Origin: Piscibacillus sp052246295 | GTDB taxonomy: Bacteria > Bacillota > Bacilli > Bacillales > Alkalibacillaceae | Length of the DNA stretch: 64,000 bases | Strand: one strand, 5' to 3' | Assembly (NCBI GenBank): GCA_052246295.1 | Contig: JBQQCO010000018.1 | Shown: positions 32,906-41,797 of the stretch, piece by piece | Layout: every line of letters starts with the position of its first letter | How positions within the stretch are numbered: position 1 is the first letter of the stretch | Position numbers and translations under genes: made by a program | The notes under the pieces: model-generated | Database searches by the model: none | What the model was told of the DNA's origin: nothing | Seen by the model: the letters and a program-made list of their open reading frames with translations, nothing else

Positions 32906-33361
32906 TTATACTAATTGATTATCTACGATTTGTTCTTTTAGCTTAAAATCGTATGTATAATAAAACGTACCTGTTAACACAAATTGAGGATCCTCAATGG
33001 CATGCTTAATGAGCGTTCGATCACCTTCAGCCATTGGGAGACTTAACACTTCATTTACTGGAACCCATTCTAAAGTCCCTTCTGGCGTGTGCTCAAGCAC
33101 CTTACCCTCTGCTTGATGACAAACGTATGTAAACATCATCCATTCTTGATCATCATCCATAACAAAATTAAAAACACTTGATAACTTTGGATTAATTAAT
33201 TTCAACCCAGTTTCTTCTTTATATTCACGCTTGATCGCACGATTAATACTTTCTTCTGGCTCCATTTTACCACCCGGAGCAGCATACCAATTACGTCTAG
33301 GCTTTTTTAACATAAGAACTTGTTCATCATGAATGTATACGGCATTTGTAACACGTTGCAT
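32906..33361 (-). CDS. yvcI: NUDIX hydrolase (YvcI-like)
   Basis: A 151-residue protein. NUDIX box GGKMEPEESINRAIKREYKE ending EETG (about residues 31-54). Starts MQRVTNAVYIHDE, preceded by AAGGGAGTG, so ATG 33361 is chosen rather than the upstream in-frame start. Probably an NTP or nucleotide-sugar pyrophosphatase; the substrate is unknown. First gene of the cluster that runs to crh. Confidence 0.9.
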   Translation of the reverse strand: MQRVTNAVYIHDEQVLMLKKPRRNWYAAPGGKMEPEESINRAIKREYKEETGLKLINPKLSSVFNFVMDDDQEWMMFTYVCHQAEGKVLEHTPEGTLEWVPVNEVLSLPMAEGDRTLIKHAIEDPQFVLTGTFYYTYDFKLKEQIVDNQLV

Positions 33362-33490
33362 AACGTTCACTCCCTTGTGTTCTCTATCCTTATTATACAT
33401 CTATATGAGTACTAATAACAGAGCAGAAGTTTTGAATGATGACATTCGTTGTATTTTAATAAAAATGTCTATCCGACTTTGTATATCGAG

Positions 33491-33601
33491 TTTCACAAGT
33501 GATCTTGCTCTTCGGACAGACACATCAGCCATTTTCAGTTTGACAGACATTCTACCCAATTTCACGTGCACACGTACAGATTTGAACGTCTCAACGTCTC
33601 A
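33491..33601. repeat. Degenerate 21-bp phased array, TTTCA type
   Basis: TTTCA/TTTGA units at 33491, 33533, 33560 and 33581: spacings 42, 27 and 21, so 21-bp phase is kept apart from one 6-base shift. Units contain ACTTG/CACGT-like middles. A closely similar segment is at 55,656-55,685 (AATTTCAC-TGCAC...GATTT-AAC). It lies beside array E, in the same gap. Confidence 0.6.
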
Positions 33602-33632
33602 TGCCGGTATAATCTATCCGAAATTCGATTGT

Positions 33633-33852
33633 TATGAACGGCTCTCATCTGTTTATGAACGGGTTCTCAGCATTTATGAACGGGTTCACTGCATTTATGA
33701 ACGGGTTCACTGCGTTTATGAACGGGTTCACTGCGTTTATGAACGGGTTCACTGCGTTTATGAACGGGTTCACTGCGTTTATGAACGGGTTCCCAGCATT
33801 TATGAACGGGTTCTCAGCATTTATGAACGGGTTCTCAGATTTATGAACGTCA
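33633..33852. repeat. Phased repeat array E: TATGAACGGGTTC, 21 bp
   Basis: Eleven units of TATGAACGG(G/C)TTC start at 33633, 33654, 33675, 33696, 33717, 33738, 33759, 33780, 33801, 33822 and 33842: 21 bp each, the last step 20. The middle five are nearly identical (ACTGCGTT tails). Open in several frames, so apparent ORFs on both strands are artefacts. It lies between the trxB terminator and the nudix gene. Confidence 0.97.
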
Positions 33853-33874
33853 CTCTTAACCTCTATAAACATAC

Positions 33875-33907
33875 AAAAAAAACACACAGGCTATATAAAC
33901 CTGTGTG
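33875..33907 (-). terminator. Terminator after trxB
   Basis: Stem CACACAGG / CCTGTGTG, followed on the minus strand by eight T. It lies 102 bp beyond the trxB stop. Confidence 0.8.
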
Positions 33908-34008
33908 GCTAACTAATCTATAGTTAATAAAGGGGGTCAATTAATTAACCCTATTATAACGAATCATTGTTTCATCCGTGTTACACACGAGTTAAAAAGC
34001 CGTTACGA

Positions 34009-34959
34009 TTATTGTTCAACCTTTAACTCTTCCATAAGGTTTTCAATATAATGCTGAGCAGACTGAGCTGCAATACTTCCATCGCCAGTTGCTGTAACGA
34101 TTTGACGAAGTTCTTTATCACGGATATCACCAGCAGCAAAAATTCCCGGTACGGCTGTTTCCATGTTTTCATTCGTCTTGACATAACCTTCATCAGTTGT
34201 GATGCCAATGTCTGTGAACGCTTGGTTTAATGGAATCATACCGATGTAAATGAACACACCGTCAATTTCTTCTTCATAAGTTTCGTCCGTTTCGTTATTA
34301 TAAAGAACAGCGCTACCGACTTTACCGTCTTTTTCTTTAATCTCTTTCATTTCAGTGTTCCACTTAAAGTCGATCTTCTCATTATCAAACGCACGTTGTT
34401 GTAAAATTTTCTGAGCACGTAACTCATCACGACGGTGCACAATTGTCACTTTGTTCGCAAAGCGTGTTAAATAAACACCCTCTTCAACAGCCGAGTCACC
34501 GCCACCGACAACGAATAAGTTTTTATCGCGGAAGAATGCTCCGTCACAAACCGCACAGTAAGAAACACCGCGACCGCTGTATTCTTCTTCTCCAGGGATG
34601 CCTAATTTTTTATATTGAGCACCTGTAGCTAAAATCACTGCACGAGCTTTATATTCTTTGTTACCTGCAATAACGGTTTTGAATTCTTTTCCGTCTTTAA
34701 TTTCTTTAATATCACCAAATGCATACTCTGCACCAAACTTTTGAGAATGCTCAAACATTTTATTAGATAAATCCGGCCCAAGAATGTGATCATAGCCTGG
34801 GTAGTTTTCAACATCTTCAGTATTAACCATTTGTCCACCTGGCACACCACGCTCAAGCATCAATGTATCTAAGTTAGCGCGAGATGTGTAAACAGCTGCA
34901 GTTAAACCTGCAGGACCTGCACCAGCAATGATTACGTCATAAATTCGTTCTTCCGTCAT
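34009..34959 (-). CDS. trxB: Thioredoxin reductase
   Basis: A 316-residue flavoprotein. FAD motif IAGAGPAGLTAAVY at 10-23, redox disulfide CAVC (YCAVCDGAFF, about residues 134-137), NADPH motif VGGGDSAVEEG near 152, and C-terminal GIFAAGDIRD. Reduces thioredoxin with NADPH. Monocistronic; neighbours are the TPR protein upstream and array E downstream. ATG 34959 with AAGGAGTTG. Confidence 0.97.
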   Translation of the reverse strand: MTEERIYDVIIAGAGPAGLTAAVYTSRANLDTLMLERGVPGGQMVNTEDVENYPGYDHILGPDLSNKMFEHSQKFGAEYAFGDIKEIKDGKEFKTVIAGNKEYKARAVILATGAQYKKLGIPGEEEYSGRGVSYCAVCDGAFFRDKNLFVVGGGDSAVEEGVYLTRFANKVTIVHRRDELRAQKILQQRAFDNEKIDFKWNTEMKEIKEKDGKVGSAVLYNNETDETYEEEIDGVFIYIGMIPLNQAFTDIGITTDEGYVKTNENMETAVPGIFAAGDIRDKELRQIVTATGDGSIAAQSAQHYIENLMEELKVEQ

Positions 34960-35046
34960 GACCTCAACTCCTTTTTTCTACTTCTTTATATATCATATTA
35001 GAACTGTATGTTAGCGACAAACTTTTTGCTTATACCCTTAACCGTA

Positions 35047-36024
35047 TTAACTAAAAGACTGAAGTGATGGGTGCTTTTCCAGACCTTGTTTCCAAATTTG
35101 AATACTCTTATCCATTAGGTCATGAGCCGCCAAAACCGTTGCATACCAATAATAATAGCTTAAATAATTGGATACCTCGTACTGATTAACTTGTTGGAAG
35201 CGCCAAAGAGCTTGCTCATACTCTTTCACACGTGCAAATGTAATAGCTAGTTTTAATTTTTGCGGTTCATACGTCGGATATACATTATAAAGTGATGGTA
35301 ACAATTCTTCAAACTCTCTGTTTTTACCACTTTCAAAATAAAAATATACTAAGTTAAGGCGACTATGAAGATTAGTGGGATCCTGCTCAAACCACGCCTC
35401 TTCTAATGTAATCGCTTCTTGTTGATCACCTTTTCTAAATAACGCATAAGCATACTCATGTTTTGCTGAAAAATATTCAGGATAAAGAGTCATCATCTCT
35501 TCTAAAATTTCAAGAGCCTCTTCCCACTCCTCATGCTCTAAATGGTAAAAAGCTGTTTCCTGATGAATCATAATTTCATCCATCTCATCGATATCAAAAT
35601 CATCTTCTTCATATTCCTCAGCTGATAATTGATCTAACATATCAAGAAGTCTAACCACTTCATCTCTAAAGTCACCATTCTCTTGTAACTCTAGATACTT
35701 ATGACCAAACTTTTTTGCCTCATAAAATAGACCTAAATGCGCATAATTGTTGGCTAATAAATAAAAACAATCCGGATAAGCATGTCCATGATGATCGACT
35801 ACTTGTTGTAAAAGATCATTCGCACGATGGTATTGACCAATCTCCGTGTACAAGACCGATAACTGAGACAAATAAAGCGGATTGTTTGGCTTAAGCTCTA
35901 AAGCCTTTTGAAACCATTTCTCAGCCTTTTCAAAACGCTTACCTTGAAATGCTTTTACGCCATATGAAAAATAAAAATCACCCTCATGACGATATGGGAT
36001 AATATTAGAATCTCTAGTTTGCAT
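35047..36024 (-). CDS. TPR-repeat protein (YvcD-like)
   Basis: A 325-residue soluble protein of tetratricopeptide repeats: a clear pair near 18-85 (GKRFEKAEKWFQKALELKPN, GQYHRANDLLQQVV), an acidic linker (EEYEEDDFDIDEMDE), and further repeats near 155-310. Located directly upstream of trxB on the same strand as in B. subtilis yvcD, but shorter. Function unknown; likely protein-protein scaffolding. No signal peptide or membrane segment. Confidence 0.78.
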   Translation of the reverse strand: MQTRDSNIIPYRHEGDFYFSYGVKAFQGKRFEKAEKWFQKALELKPNNPLYLSQLSVLYTEIGQYHRANDLLQQVVDHHGHAYPDCFYLLANNYAHLGLFYEAKKFGHKYLELQENGDFRDEVVRLLDMLDQLSAEEYEEDDFDIDEMDEIMIHQETAFYHLEHEEWEEALEILEEMMTLYPEYFSAKHEYAYALFRKGDQQEAITLEEAWFEQDPTNLHSRLNLVYFYFESGKNREFEELLPSLYNVYPTYEPQKLKLAITFARVKEYEQALWRFQQVNQYEVSNYLSYYYWYATVLAAHDLMDKSIQIWKQGLEKHPSLQSFS

Positions 36025-36167
36025 AAAGGCCTCCCGAACTTAGATTACAGTCCAAGTATAGCATAGTTGTCTAACTTTGACGTATTTTGCAGAATTTTCA
36101 ATTATAAAGGAGGCATGTTGGTGCAAACTGCAATTAAATTTAGCGAAACAACACATAAAAAGTCAAA

Positions 36168-36198
36168 ACAAAAATCCCACAGTTTTAGATCTGTGGGA
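36168..36198 (-). terminator. Terminator overlapping the glpD stop codon
   Basis: Stem TCCCACAG / CTGTGGGA with loop TTTTAGAT, followed on the minus strand by ATTTTTGTTTTG. The glpD TAA (36185-36187) is inside the loop. Confidence 0.82.
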
Positions 36199-37825
36199 CT
36201 GGTTCTTTAGCTTCTTTAATTGCTTTTTGAAGTTCAGCAACATAATCTTGATATTGCTCGTTACGCCAATTAAAATACTTTTTCATAAAATCGGTAACCG
36301 CATGTTGATGTTCCTTTACCCATTCTATATTAAAATATAATGCTCCAGTTCTTCTAACAAAGAAGTCAACTGGCTTATAAACTTGTTCGTACTCTAATGT
36401 GTACATTAATTCAGCATAGACTTCTTTAGGCATTCCTAAATCATTGGGTGCCTGCTCGTAGTAATAAAACACTTTCTGAACATTTGATCCATAACGATGA
36501 ACTAACGATTGAGCCACGGCTTCTTTTATACCGATTTTTTGACCTTCATAAATCATTAGTAACGAAAAGGATTCAAAGCCTTTTGAGCCGTTGACGTCTC
36601 CGCCACTAATCGGAAGGTGTTTCGTGCTCGATTTAGGAACATCAATATTTAATTGCTTTGCGGCTAAATCTACAACTTGCTGAGCCATTTTTCGATAACC
36701 TGTTAATTTACCACCAGCAATCGACATTAGGCCTGAATCGGATACGAAAATTTCATCTTTTCTAGAAATCTCAGAAGGGCTTTTACCTTCCTCATGAATA
36801 AGTGGTCTCACACCAGACCAAGTAGACTCGATGTCATCTTCTAAAAGCTTGACGTTAGGAAACATTTGATGGATCGTTTCTAATAAATAAATTCGATCCT
36901 CTCTTGTCACCGTCGGATTCGTTAAATCACCTTCAAACGGTGTATCGGTTGTTCCAACGTACGTTTTGCCATCACGAGGAATGGCAAACACCATTCGACC
37001 ATCAGGCGTGTCATAATAGATTGCTTGCTGTAGCGGAAACTTTGTATGATCAAACACTAAGTGAACACCTTTTGTATGAAACAAATACTTATCCTTTTTT
37101 ACGTGATCCATCGAACGAATTTGATCAACCCATGGTCCTGTAGCATTTACGATCTTTTTACCAAACACTTCATGAACTGTGCCATCCGTTAAGTCGTGAG
37201 CTTTTACTCCAACTACGTGACCATCATTATATAAAAGCTGTTCGACCTTCATATAATTAAAAGCTGTTGCACCGTTTTCGATGGCCTTCTTTAAAACTTC
37301 TAACGTTAACCTAGCATCATCGGTTTTGTATTCGACATAATAGCCGCTACCTTTAAGCCCATCACGATTTAATAACGGTTCACGGTCAAGCGTCTCCTCT
37401 ACCGTTAGCATTTTGCGGCGTTCATCTTTTTTCACGCCTGCCAAAAAGTCATACACTCTAAGCCCGAGATTCGTCGTTAACGGGCCAAATGTACCTTTTT
37501 CATAGAACGGTAGCATCATCCACTCAGGCGTCGTTACATGTGGGCCATTTTCATAAACGATGTCCCGTTCCTTACCGACTTCGGCAACCATTTTCACCTC
37601 AAAGTTCTTAAGGTAACGTAAACCACCGTGTACTAACTTAGTTGAGCGACTCGATGTACCTGCAGCAAAATCTTGCATCTCTAAAACCACAACCGATAAG
37701 CCTCGTGTGACAGCATCTAACGCAATTCCCGCTCCAGTGATGCCTCCACCTATTACGACAAGGTCAAATTCTTCTTTTAATGCACTTTTGTTTTCTTCAC
37801 GATGTTTATTCGACATAGCAGTCAA
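36185..37825 (-). CDS. glpD: Aerobic glycerol-3-phosphate dehydrogenase
   Basis: A 546-residue membrane-associated flavoprotein. FAD motif DLVVIGGGITGAGIALDA near 21-38, GTSSRSTKLVHGGLRYLKNF near 56-75, GRMVFAIPRDGKTYVGTTDT near 285, and GGKLTGYRKMAQ near 388. Oxidises glycerol 3-phosphate to dihydroxyacetone phosphate with electrons to menaquinone. Start is TTG 37825, seven bases after AAAGGGTG; an ATG nine bases in is possible. It follows glpK by 15 bp. No glpF transporter or glpP antiterminator is in the window. Confidence 0.95.
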   Translation of the reverse strand: MTAMSNKHREENKSALKEEFDLVVIGGGITGAGIALDAVTRGLSVVVLEMQDFAAGTSSRSTKLVHGGLRYLKNFEVKMVAEVGKERDIVYENGPHVTTPEWMMLPFYEKGTFGPLTTNLGLRVYDFLAGVKKDERRKMLTVEETLDREPLLNRDGLKGSGYYVEYKTDDARLTLEVLKKAIENGATAFNYMKVEQLLYNDGHVVGVKAHDLTDGTVHEVFGKKIVNATGPWVDQIRSMDHVKKDKYLFHTKGVHLVFDHTKFPLQQAIYYDTPDGRMVFAIPRDGKTYVGTTDTPFEGDLTNPTVTREDRIYLLETIHQMFPNVKLLEDDIESTWSGVRPLIHEEGKSPSEISRKDEIFVSDSGLMSIAGGKLTGYRKMAQQVVDLAAKQLNIDVPKSSTKHLPISGGDVNGSKGFESFSLLMIYEGQKIGIKEAVAQSLVHRYGSNVQKVFYYYEQAPNDLGMPKEVYAELMYTLEYEQVYKPVDFFVRRTGALYFNIEWVKEHQHAVTDFMKKYFNWRNEQYQDYVAELQKAIKEAKEPVPQI

Positions 37826-37840
37826 GATCTAACACCCTTT

Positions 37841-39334
37841 CTACGATATAAAAGCTTGTGTCGCTTTAACGGCTCTCTTCCAGCCATCATATTTTTCCTC
37901 TCGTTCATCCTCACTCATGTTCGGTTCAAACATGCGATCCGTTTTCCACTGATTCGCGATTTCATCTTTACTATCCCAATAACCAACAGCTAAGCCTGCT
38001 AAGTAAGCAGCCCCTAAAGCAGTTGTTTCATTCACAACTGGGCGTTCGACATTAGCATTTAAAATATCACTTTGGAATTGCATTAGAAAATCATTTTGCA
38101 CGGCGCCACCATCAACACGTAAGGTTTTAAGTTTTAAACCAGCATCTTCAATCATCGCATTGACGACATCCTTCGACTGGTAAGCTAGTGATTCAAGTGT
38201 TGCGCGAATAAAGTGTTCCTTTTCAGTACCACGCGTTAAGCCAAAAACAGCTCCTCGGGCATGACTGTCCCAATACGGTGTGCCTAGTCCAACAAATGCC
38301 GGTACCACGTACACACCATCAGTAGATTCCACACGTTTAGCATACATTTCACTATCTTTAGCTGATTTGAACAATCTAAGACCATCGCGCAACCATTGGA
38401 TTGCAGAACCAGCAACAAAAATACTACCTTCTAATGCATAGTGTACCTCGCCGTCAACACCCCATGCTAATGTTGTCAATAAACCATGGTCTGAGGTCAC
38501 CGCTTCACGACCTGTGTTCATTAACATGAAGCATCCTGTACCATACGTATTTTTCGCCATTCCTTTTTCAAAACACGCCTGGCCGAATAAAGCCGACTGT
38601 TGATCGCCGCACGCACCTGCGATTGGAACTTCATAGCCTTGAAATTGATATTCAGCCGTTTTCCCATAAACTTCAGAAGACGGTCGCACTTCCGGTAGCA
38701 TGCTTTTCGGAACATCTAATATTTCTAAAAGCTCATCATCCCATTTCAATTCATGGATGTTATACATTAATGTGCGAGATGCATTTGAGTAATCGGTCAC
38801 ATGCACTTTCCCGCCTGATAACTTATAGATCAGCCATGTGTCAATCGTGCCAAACATAAGATCCCCGTTTTCCGCCTTTTCTTTGGCACCATCTATATGA
38901 TCTAAAATCCACTTCACCTTTGTTCCTGAAAAATATGGATCTAACAGTAAACCTGTTTTTTCTCTAAAAAGAGGCTCGTGGCCTTCATTCTTAAGTGTTT
39001 CGCAAATGTCCTCTGTTTGTCTAGATTGCCAAACAATCGCTTTATGAATCGGTCTTCCTGTATGACGGTCCCAAACAACCGTGGTTTCACGTTGATTGGT
39101 AATCCCGATTCCGGCGATTTGATTCGGTTCAATGTCAGCTTTTCTTAACACTTCAGACATACAAAATTGCGTCGACGTCCAAATTTCATTAGCGTCATGC
39201 TCCACCCAACCTGGTTGCGGGAAATACTGCTTGAACTCTTGCTGAGCAACCTCAACCATTTCCCCTTTTTTGTTAAACAAAATGGCTCTTGAGCTAGTTG
39301 TACCTTGATCTAACGATAAAATGTATTGTTCCAT
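37841..39334 (-). CDS. glpK: Glycerol kinase
   Basis: A 497-residue FGGY kinase. DQGTTSSRAILF at residues 8-19 (ATP site), GIGITNQRETTVVW near 77, and GACGDQQSALFGQ near 240. The FGGY signature region LAWGVDGEVHYALEGSIFVAG and the C-terminal LRVDGGAVQNDFLMQFQSDI follow. Makes glycerol 3-phosphate, the substrate of the downstream glpD. The activating His phosphorylated by PTS in Gram-positives is expected near residue 230 but was not confirmed. Confidence 0.97.
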   Translation of the reverse strand: MEQYILSLDQGTTSSRAILFNKKGEMVEVAQQEFKQYFPQPGWVEHDANEIWTSTQFCMSEVLRKADIEPNQIAGIGITNQRETTVVWDRHTGRPIHKAIVWQSRQTEDICETLKNEGHEPLFREKTGLLLDPYFSGTKVKWILDHIDGAKEKAENGDLMFGTIDTWLIYKLSGGKVHVTDYSNASRTLMYNIHELKWDDELLEILDVPKSMLPEVRPSSEVYGKTAEYQFQGYEVPIAGACGDQQSALFGQACFEKGMAKNTYGTGCFMLMNTGREAVTSDHGLLTTLAWGVDGEVHYALEGSIFVAGSAIQWLRDGLRLFKSAKDSEMYAKRVESTDGVYVVPAFVGLGTPYWDSHARGAVFGLTRGTEKEHFIRATLESLAYQSKDVVNAMIEDAGLKLKTLRVDGGAVQNDFLMQFQSDILNANVERPVVNETTALGAAYLAGLAVGYWDSKDEIANQWKTDRMFEPNMSEDEREEKYDGWKRAVKATQAFIS

Positions 39335-39450
39335 TCCGATTCCTCCCTTGAGGTATGTATTATATTATTCCCTTTGAGATTGATCAGTAAAACATGAATG
39401 ATAGAGTGTTAATCGTTGAAGTAAGTATATTGAAATATTGATTTGTGTTA

Positions 39451-39573
39451 AGCGAAGGTGGCGACTCCAGCGGGAACAGCACGGACTGAAAATCCTCTTT
39501 GAGAAGAAAATAACTTTTCTTCTCAAAGATAGTTGAAGCCGTGCCCGCGGAAAGCGTCCACCGAAAGCGTTTC
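39451..39573. repeat. GC-rich intergenic repeat, copy 2
   Basis: Begins AGCGAAGGTGGCGACTCCAG and continues with AGCGGGAACAGCACGGACTG. A central AGAAGAAAATAACTTTTCTTCT palindrome-like hairpin and GAAGCCGTGCCCGCGGAAAG at the right end follow. Same family as 22,771-22,887. It lies between glpK and yvoF; the rest of this 330-bp gap holds the glpK leader and the yvoF terminator. Confidence 0.85.
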
Positions 39574-39612
39574 ACAATTCAACAATAATTTTCAAAAGAT
39601 ATAATATTTAAA

Positions 39613-39656
39613 AACGCATACGATCTTAGTCTCTTCTAAGAAGTATACGTCTTTCA
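39613..39656 (-). terminator. Terminator of the hprK operon
   Basis: Imperfect stem ACGCATACGATCTTAG / CTAAGAAGTATACGT with loop TCTCTT, followed on the minus strand by GTTTTTA. Confidence 0.65.
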
Positions 39657-39664
39657 GTCATAAA

Positions 39665-40180
39665 TTATTTCTGTTGTAATTGGCGTTGTTCCATCTCTTC
39701 CTTCGTATAGATGAGCTTCATTGGATTTCCACCAACAAAACAGCCAGCGGGTACATCTTCATGCACTAGCGTTCCAGCAGATACAATCGCACCATCGCCA
39801 ATGGTAACACCAGGTAAAATTGTGCTGTTCGCACCAATCATCACCTCATCACCAATGATGACATCTCCTAGCCTGTACTCTTCAATTAAATATTCATGGG
39901 CTAAGATTGTCGTGTTATAACCTACGATCGAATTTCGACCAATTGAAATTTTTTCAGGAAACATAACATCGGGCATCACCATTAAGGCTAAAGCTGTAGA
40001 CTTACCAATTTTCATGCGCAAGAACGTGCGATAGAGCCAATTTTTCACTTTTAACGAAGGTGAGTAACGACCTAACTGAATGAAAATAAAATTTTTACAC
40101 ACCTTTAAAAATGGAACTGTTTTATAAATTTGCCAAAGTGAATTGCTTTCCGTTACTCTATAACGTTCTGTCTTGCGCAT
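39665..40180 (-). CDS. yvoF: Hexapeptide-repeat acyltransferase (YvoF-like)
   Basis: A 171-residue left-handed beta-helix protein with hexapeptide repeats from about residue 75 (ISIGRNSIVGYNTTI, GDVIIGDEVMIGANSTILPG, VTIGDGAIVSAGTLV, GGNPMKLIY). Acetylates an unknown acceptor. ATG 40180 is preferred because GAGGAG lies eight bases upstream; a GTG at 40189 would overlap ppaX. Last gene of the hprK-lgt-yvoD-ppaX-yvoF operon. Confidence 0.85.
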   Translation of the reverse strand: MRKTERYRVTESNSLWQIYKTVPFLKVCKNFIFIQLGRYSPSLKVKNWLYRTFLRMKIGKSTALALMVMPDVMFPEKISIGRNSIVGYNTTILAHEYLIEEYRLGDVIIGDEVMIGANSTILPGVTIGDGAIVSAGTLVHEDVPAGCFVGGNPMKLIYTKEEMEQRQLQQK

Positions 40181-40185
40181 GACCC

Positions 40186-40824
40186 TCACTCCTCAACAAT
40201 CTCAAGTAAGTCAGAAATATGATTTAAGACGTAGTCTGGATTTAATGACTCAATAAAGTCTTTCCCTTTTGCTGACCAAGCCACACCCGCGGTTTTGGTC
40301 CCCGCACTTTGCCCTGCATGGATATCGTGAGAATTATCTCCAATCATGATGGTTGTTTCAGGATTTCCACCAAGTGCGTCCATCCCTTTCAACACCGGTT
40401 CAGGATCTGGTTTGGCATTACTAACATCATCTAAACCAATGACGACATCAAAAAATTGATCTAAGTGAGTAAGCTCTAATCCTTTTAAGGCTGTCTCACG
40501 AATCTTAGTTGTGACAATCGCCATTTGATAGCCTTTTTCATGTAGCGCTTGGATGGTTTCAAATACACCGTCATAGCTTTTTACATATAAATCGTGGTTG
40601 GATAAATTATGCTCGCGATAAGTTTTAACCATTTCTTCAACTTGATCAGGGTTCACTTTTTCAAATGAATCGCGTAATGGCGGTCCAATAAATTGTAAAA
40701 TATCTTCTCTTGTATATTCTTTATCTAAATGTGCTTTAAACGTATGTTTGAACGATTCAACGATTAGCTCATTCGTATCAATTAACGTTCCATCCAAATC
40801 AAACAGAATCGTACGTATGCTCAT
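40186..40824 (-). CDS. ppaX: Pyrophosphatase PpaX (HAD family)
   Basis: A 212-residue HAD hydrolase. Motif I FDLDGTLIDT (nucleophile Asp in DLD), motif II VTTKIRE, motif III K at NAKPDPEPV and motif IV MIGDNSHD. It hydrolyses the pyrophosphate released by HPr-Ser-P phosphorolysis by HprK, which is encoded in the same operon. The start MSIRTILFDLDG (40824) fits the family; a longer in-frame start exists and would overlap yvoD further. Confidence 0.92.
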   Translation of the reverse strand: MSIRTILFDLDGTLIDTNELIVESFKHTFKAHLDKEYTREDILQFIGPPLRDSFEKVNPDQVEEMVKTYREHNLSNHDLYVKSYDGVFETIQALHEKGYQMAIVTTKIRETALKGLELTHLDQFFDVVIGLDDVSNAKPDPEPVLKGMDALGGNPETTIMIGDNSHDIHAGQSAGTKTAGVAWSAKGKDFIESLNPDYVLNHISDLLEIVEE

Positions 40825-41773
40825 GTGTGACTGCATCCTTTCTGGTGTCTTTTTCTTTATTTTTTTCATATCGGTTCCAAATATAAGCTATAGTTGCGGT
40901 TAGAATTATAGCCGTCGTTAATCTAATCAATAACAATGGCCATACAGGGATACCTAGCGGAATAAAAACAAGCGTATCTTCAACAACAGCGTGACATGTT
41001 ACAAGAAATATTAACACGAGGGTCATATCTTTTCTAGAAACATTGTCTTCTTTAACCGCTTGAATCATTAAGCCTGCACCGTACGCAAGACCAATCGTTA
41101 AACCAGCAACTAACGTCATTGATGCATTTTCTTTTACCCCTAACATTCTTGTAAAAGGCGCAAGCTTCTGAGACATCCAATCCATCCACTGATGCTCTTT
41201 CAACCATTGCATCACGATCATTAGCGGAATGACAATAGCTGCTAACTGGACAATTGAAAGGAATGCTGTCTCCAAACCAGTTAAGGCGATCTCACCCCAA
41301 CCATTTGGTTCAGGACCATCATTAGAGATTAGCCCATACTTCGCCATTTCCTGACCACCTTGCCAGAATAAGTTAACGAGAACAGCTGACACGACAGCTA
41401 ACCCAACTCTGACAGCAATAATAATCCAAAACTTAACCCCTACTTTAGCTGCCACCGCTGACTCTATAAACAAATTATGAGAGAACGATAGCATCAACGC
41501 TAATATAAACACTTCTTTAACGGTAAAATCAAAGCTAACAATCGCGCCAATCCCAGCGTATAAATTAAGCGCATTACCTAGCACCAATGGTACCGCCGCT
41601 TCACCTGGTAAACCAAGTAGGGTCATAAGTGGTGCAATCCAGTCAATCACCCATGAGAGAACAGGTGTGTACTGAAGGATTGTAACGATTAACGTAATAG
41701 GAAAAATAATTTTTCCTAACGTCCAAGTTAACTGTAAGCCACTTTGGAATCCCCTCTTTAATGTTCCCTTCAT
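40799..41773 (-). CDS. yvoD: Nucleoside-recognition (Gate) domain membrane protein YvoD
   Basis: A 324-residue polytopic protein with two Gate-like halves (GKIIFPITLIVTILQYTP near 20, and VQLAAIVIPLMIVMQWLKEH near 180). About eight membrane helices. Function unknown; the family resembles spore maturation proteins SpmA/B. It overlaps the ppaX start by 26 bp, consistent with coupled translation. Confidence 0.85.
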   Translation of the reverse strand: MKGTLKRGFQSGLQLTWTLGKIIFPITLIVTILQYTPVLSWVIDWIAPLMTLLGLPGEAAVPLVLGNALNLYAGIGAIVSFDFTVKEVFILALMLSFSHNLFIESAVAAKVGVKFWIIIAVRVGLAVVSAVLVNLFWQGGQEMAKYGLISNDGPEPNGWGEIALTGLETAFLSIVQLAAIVIPLMIVMQWLKEHQWMDWMSQKLAPFTRMLGVKENASMTLVAGLTIGLAYGAGLMIQAVKEDNVSRKDMTLVLIFLVTCHAVVEDTLVFIPLGIPVWPLLLIRLTTAIILTATIAYIWNRYEKNKEKDTRKDAVTHEHTYDSV

Positions 41774-41797
41774 CTTTCTCGTCTCCCTTGGTTGAAT

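Noticed and set aside
33333..33923. Repetitive ORFs with ERVHCVY or FMNGFTA units
   Set aside because: Artefacts of the 21-bp array; open on both strands and lacking starts with ribosome sites.
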